Assembly (NCBI GenBank): GCA_024234895.1
Contig: JACKNJ010000004.1
Coordinates: 124,001-188,000, forward strand
Length of the DNA: 64,000 bases
Source of the DNA: Gammaproteobacteria bacterium
GTDB taxonomy: Bacteria; Pseudomonadota; Gammaproteobacteria; JACKNK01
Direction: 5' to 3'
The position numbers were made by a program, and so were the translations under genes. Below the pieces are notes generated by a model. The model saw only the letters and a list, made by a program, of their open reading frames with translations. It had not been told where the DNA came from and searched no databases. Numbering within the stretch: the stretch's first letter is position 1; every line of letters begins with the position of its first letter. Below are positions 61,418-64,000 of the stretch, one piece after another.

Positions 61418-61849
61418 TCAGGACAGCCGATAACGCCCTTCGACAAAGGCATTCAGCAGGCGCGTCGCGCGCGATGCGCCGAGCTCGGTCATCGGCGCCT
61501 TGTGGGTGAAAAACACCGCCAGCCCGTCGATCTCCGCCATCTGCTTGCGGGTGGCGCCGAAAAAGCCCATCTGCCACTCCTCGAAGGCGCGTTCCTCGAT
61601 CGGTTCCTCGATGATCTTCACGATCGGGTCGTGATCGCGATCGCGGGCGATTTTTTCGTACAGCGCATGCACCGTGTCCGCCTCGCCTTCCAGCACCTGG
61701 AAAAAGCTTCCGTCGACGTGCAGCAACATGCCGGTCACGCCGAGGCGGTGGTTGTTCGCACGCGCCTTGCCGAGCAGAGCGATCAGATCGTCGTCGCTGA
61801 ACGGGCGGGTCGCCTGGCTGGCGTAAATCATATGGATCAGTTCACTCAT
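61418..61849 (-). CDS. BLUF-domain blue-light sensor
   Basis: A 143-residue protein that is essentially a single BLUF domain binding FAD. The key residues are present: Tyr9, Asn33 and Gln51 in the flavin-binding core (LGVTGMLLHVDGSFFQVLEGE), plus Trp92 and Met94 in EEWQMGF. No output domain is attached, as in short BLUF proteins that act through partners. The partner is unknown. It is divergent from greB. Confidence 0.9.
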   Translation of the reverse strand: MSELIHMIYASQATRPFSDDDLIALLGKARANNHRLGVTGMLLHVDGSFFQVLEGEADTVHALYEKIARDRDHDPIVKIIEEPIEERAFEEWQMGFFGATRKQMAEIDGLAVFFTHKAPMTELGASRATRLLNAFVEGRYRLS

Positions 61850-61957
61850 ACGGGGTTACCGTCGCGAAGTTGGGTATCCGGCTTATCGGCCGATCTCCGC
61901 GATTCCCGAGTGAATCTCGCCATGCCCTCCTCCCCCCAAACACCACCAGTTCACGCC

Positions 61958-62452
61958 ATGGGCCGTTACCGACCACCCGCACCGAAGCAATCGCCGTACA
62001 TCACCGCCGCCGGTTTCGCGGCCTTGCAGGCGGAAAGCAAGGCCCTGTGGACGCGGCGCGCGGAGGTGACCAAGGCGGTGACCGCTGCGGCCGCCGAGGG
62101 GGATCGCTCCGAGAACGCGGAGTACATCTACCGCAAGAAGGAACTGCGCGAGATCGACCGCCGCATCCGCTACCTGCAGGTGCGCCTGCCGAAGCTGCAT
62201 GTGGTCGCGGAAATGCCCGACGATCCCGACAAGGTGCGTTTCGGCGCCTGGGTCACGCTGGAAGACGAGGACGGCAACGAGGTCACTCATCGCATCGTCG
62301 GCGCGGACGAGTTCGATCCCACCAAGCGCTGGATCAGCATCGACTCACCGGTCGCACGCGCCCTGCTCGGCCATGGTCTGGACGACGAGATCACCGTCAC
62401 CACGCCGACCGGCAGCCATCGCTACTGGATCACCGACATCCGCTACCAGTGA
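61958..62452 (+). CDS. greB: Transcription elongation factor GreB
   Basis: A 164-residue cleavage factor that rescues backtracked RNA polymerase. MGRYRPPAPKQSPYIT at the N-terminus is typical GreB. AAEGDRSENAEYIYRKKELREIDRRIRYL is the coiled-coil with its acidic tip. The C-terminal FKBP-like domain (VRFGAWVTLEDEDG) completes it. The start at 61958 is chosen because it gives the standard GreB N-terminus; an ATG at 61922 would add 12 residues. Confidence 0.92.
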   Translation: MGRYRPPAPKQSPYITAAGFAALQAESKALWTRRAEVTKAVTAAAAEGDRSENAEYIYRKKELREIDRRIRYLQVRLPKLHVVAEMPDDPDKVRFGAWVTLEDEDGNEVTHRIVGADEFDPTKRWISIDSPVARALLGHGLDDEITVTTPTGSHRYWITDIRYQ

Positions 62453-62802
62453 GCGGGCGCCTGATCTTCGTCTACAACGCCGACAGCGGGCGCCTGCACG
62501 CCTGGCTGGACATCGGCCACAAACTGCTGCGCCCGGATACCTATCACTGCGATCTGTGCCGCATCACCCACGGCGTGTTCAAGGAACATCGGGCCTGGAA
62601 GGCATTCCGGGAACGCAGCGATATCCCGCTGGAATTCCTGCACCGCGATGAATTCGAGGCGCGTTATCCGCTCGACCGGTTCGACTACCCGGTGGTGTTG
62701 CGGGAAAACGCGGATGGCGAACGCGTGGTCGTCCTGTCACAGACCGACCTGCGGGGCATCGATGATGTCGCGGACCTGATCCGCGCGTTGCCGGGCAGCT
62801 AG
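62449..62802 (+). CDS. Uncharacterised protein co-translated with greB
   Basis: A 117-residue protein with a GTG start overlapping the greB stop (GTGA). It begins SGRLIFVYNADSGRLHAWLDIGHKLL and has CDLCRITHGVF near residue 34, a possible Cys pair, then a helical part and a closing LSQTDLRGIDDVADLIRAL. Similar small proteins are found in other proteobacteria without a known role. It is not one of the standard GreB-linked genes I recognise. Confidence 0.65.
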   Translation: MSGRLIFVYNADSGRLHAWLDIGHKLLRPDTYHCDLCRITHGVFKEHRAWKAFRERSDIPLEFLHRDEFEARYPLDRFDYPVVLRENADGERVVVLSQTDLRGIDDVADLIRALPGS

Positions 62803-62829
62803 TGTGGCTCGCACCACTTTCTCCAGTCC

Positions 62830-62954
62830 GTAGGGCGGAAGCCGAAGGCGTTCCGCCAGACGACGGTCGGCGCGCCCAACCACGTTTGGAAAGACTCATT
62901 GTTCGGCGTCAATCCGAACGACAGCCGGCGGAACGCCTGCGGCTTCCGCCCTAC
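62830..62954. repeat. REP-like palindromic pair upstream of yaeQ
   Basis: Two arms, GTAGGGCGGAAGCCGAAGGC... and its near complement ending ...GGCTTCCGCCCTAC, of 28 bases each and separated by 69 bases. They lie in the 236-base gap between the greB partner gene and yaeQ, which holds no gene I can support. Confidence 0.75.
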
Positions 62955-63038
62955 GCTCTGTCACCCGCCCGACAGCCTGATCCGGTCACGTAGCCGGGCA
63001 GGGTGTGGTGAGCGCGGCGAATCGCACCGCATAAACAA

Positions 63039-63587
63039 CTATTTCGCGGCTTCCTTGTAGGTCTGCCAGGACACCCGCACCTGGCGCTCCTCGTCGGACA
63101 CCCAGGCCTCGCCGTCCTGGATCAGCACCGACAGTTCCATGCCGCGTTGCGCGAGCGCGGCCAGCGCCTCGCCGACACCATCATCGAAGCACCGCACCGA
63201 CAGGTTGTGGAAGCGTTGCAGGGCATCGCCGTGCTGCTTCCACCAGACCGTCGAGGGGCGTTCGTGGTAGCCGTAGACCACCACCTCGTGCGCCCGGCCA
63301 CAGGCGCGGCGGATGCGTTTCTCGTCCGGCTGGCCGAGTTCGATCCACAGCACGATCTCGTGGCCGAGATTGCGCATCCACAGGTCCGGCTCGTCGTCGC
63401 TGCTGAGTCCGCGCGTGAACTGGAGCGCCTCGTCGGCGTGCAGCGCAAAGGCCATCACCCGCGCCATCATCCGCACGTCGTTCTCGGAGGGGTGCTGGGC
63501 GATGGTCAGGTCGTGGGTCGCGTAGTAGCCGCGATCCATGTCCGAGATCTGCAAGCGGCATTTGTAGATCGTCGCCGAGAGAGCCAT
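63039..63587 (-). CDS. yaeQ: YaeQ family protein
   Basis: A 182-residue cytoplasmic protein of the YaeQ family, which has a fold related to PD-(D/E)XK nucleases. The N-terminal MALSATIYKCRLQISDMDRGYY and ENDVRMMARVMAFALHADEALQFTRGLS are family hallmarks. EPDLWMRNLGHEIVLWIELGQPDE carries the acidic residues. Its biochemical role is unsettled. The peroxiredoxin gene ends one base before its start. Confidence 0.92.
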   Translation of the reverse strand: MALSATIYKCRLQISDMDRGYYATHDLTIAQHPSENDVRMMARVMAFALHADEALQFTRGLSSDDEPDLWMRNLGHEIVLWIELGQPDEKRIRRACGRAHEVVVYGYHERPSTVWWKQHGDALQRFHNLSVRCFDDGVGEALAALAQRGMELSVLIQDGEAWVSDEERQVRVSWQTYKEAAK

Positions 63588-63588
63588 G

Positions 63589-64000
63589 TCAGGGATTCCC
63601 CGCCAGCACCCGATCGATCAGCGCCTTGTGATCGCCGAGGAAGAAATCGGCCAGCGCGCGCGCCTTCACGCGCCCGTCCGGGCCGATCAGGAAGGTCGCG
63701 CGGCGCACCCCGAAACCGAGCGGCCCGCTGACGCCGAAGGCCTTGATCGCGACCTTGTCGACATCGGCCAGCAGCGGGAACGGCAGGCCGTGCTCCGCCG
63801 CGAAACGCCGATGGCTCGCCTCGTCCTGCGGGCTGATGCCGATCAGCTGCACCGCGGAGGCATCCAGTTCCGGCCACACGTCGCGGAAGGCGCAGGCCTC
63901 GCGGGTGCACACCGGGGTGAAATCGGCCGGGTAGAAATAGACCACCAGACCGCGCTCGCCGATGTGGTCACGCAGGTCCACGGCATCGCCGTTCTGGTCC
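63589..64000 (-). CDS. Peroxiredoxin (PrxQ/Bcp type), 5' end cut by window edge
   Basis: About 136 C-terminal residues are visible. FYPADFTPVCTREACAF holds the peroxidatic Cys and a second Cys five residues on, the PrxQ/Bcp spacing. LIGISPQDEASHRRFAAEHGLPFPLLAD and RATFLIGPDGRVKA follow the family. It reduces peroxides using thioredoxin-type donors. The start codon lies beyond the right edge. Only one base separates its stop from the yaeQ start, so the two genes are co-transcribed. Confidence 0.88.
   Translation of the reverse strand, partial: DQNGDAVDLRDHIGERGLVVYFYPADFTPVCTREACAFRDVWPELDASAVQLIGISPQDEASHRRFAAEHGLPFPLLADVDKVAIKAFGVSGPLGFGVRRATFLIGPDGRVKARALADFFLGDHKALIDRVLAGNP

Noticed and set aside
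1..64000. tRNA, rRNA, insertion sequences, prophage or attachment sites
   Set aside because: Reading both strands showed no cloverleaf-like clusters, transposase or integrase motifs, or direct repeats flanking the T6SS region. Small RNAs could still be missed without a covariance-model search.

Overview
The window is GC-rich, densely coded chromosome from a proteobacterium, most likely a gammaproteobacterium. That placement rests on GreB, YaeQ, a DUF2835 protein, a Slt70-type transglycosylase, PomA/PomB-type stators and sigma-54/sigma-28 control of flagellar genes. The genus cannot be named from this sequence alone. No rRNA, tRNA, insertion sequence or CRISPR array was recognised.

Layout. 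Bases 1-5300 hold housekeeping genes: a DUF455 ferritin-like protein (cut by the window edge), glycerate kinase, lytic transglycosylase and small membrane or periplasmic proteins. Bases 5300-13700 are a motility block: PilZ protein, stator pair, a response-regulator GGDEF/degenerate-EAL protein, FlgN, FlgM and FlgA. A sigma-28 promoter precedes flgM and a sigma-54 promoter precedes flgA. Bases 13850-29830 are metabolic and mixed: a 2OG-oxygenase/methyltransferase pair, alaC, hom, a HAD hydrolase, a CcoI-like copper ATPase, a cNMP/rhodanese protein, a PIN toxin-antitoxin pair, argG, and a sigma-54 activator pointing away from the next block.

Bases 30200-52150 are a type VI secretion system (T6SS) on the + strand, behind a good -24/-12 promoter. 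Gene order is: small winged-helix-like protein, TssB-TssC fused in one polypeptide, Hcp, TssE, TssF, TssG, VgrG with a long repetitive tail, DUF2169-pentapeptide protein, second pentapeptide protein, DUF3540, PAAR-like spike protein, TssJ, TssK, TssL, TssM, TssA. No ClpV/TssH, Fha, PpkA, PppA or TagF is present.

Directly downstream (52180-59690) is a run of putative effectors with few recognisable immunity genes: two zinc-deaminase-like proteins (HAE...CxxC and HSE...CxxC), a GNAT acetyltransferase, an ExoY/edema-factor-like nucleotidyl cyclase, an HExxH metalloprotease, a C80-like cysteine-protease fold, and a DUF6150 protein. Several have serine/proline-rich or basic, nuclear-localisation-like N-termini. 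The fused sheath, missing ClpV, sigma-54 switch and host-style effector row together are the most interesting part of the window.

Bases 59700-64000 return to ordinary genes: a SPOR-like protein, aldose dehydrogenase, BLUF photoreceptor, GreB, YaeQ and a peroxiredoxin cut by the right edge. Palindromic REP-like elements occur at four places. Two of them lie in frame inside coding sequences (the copper ATPase and the DUF3540 gene).
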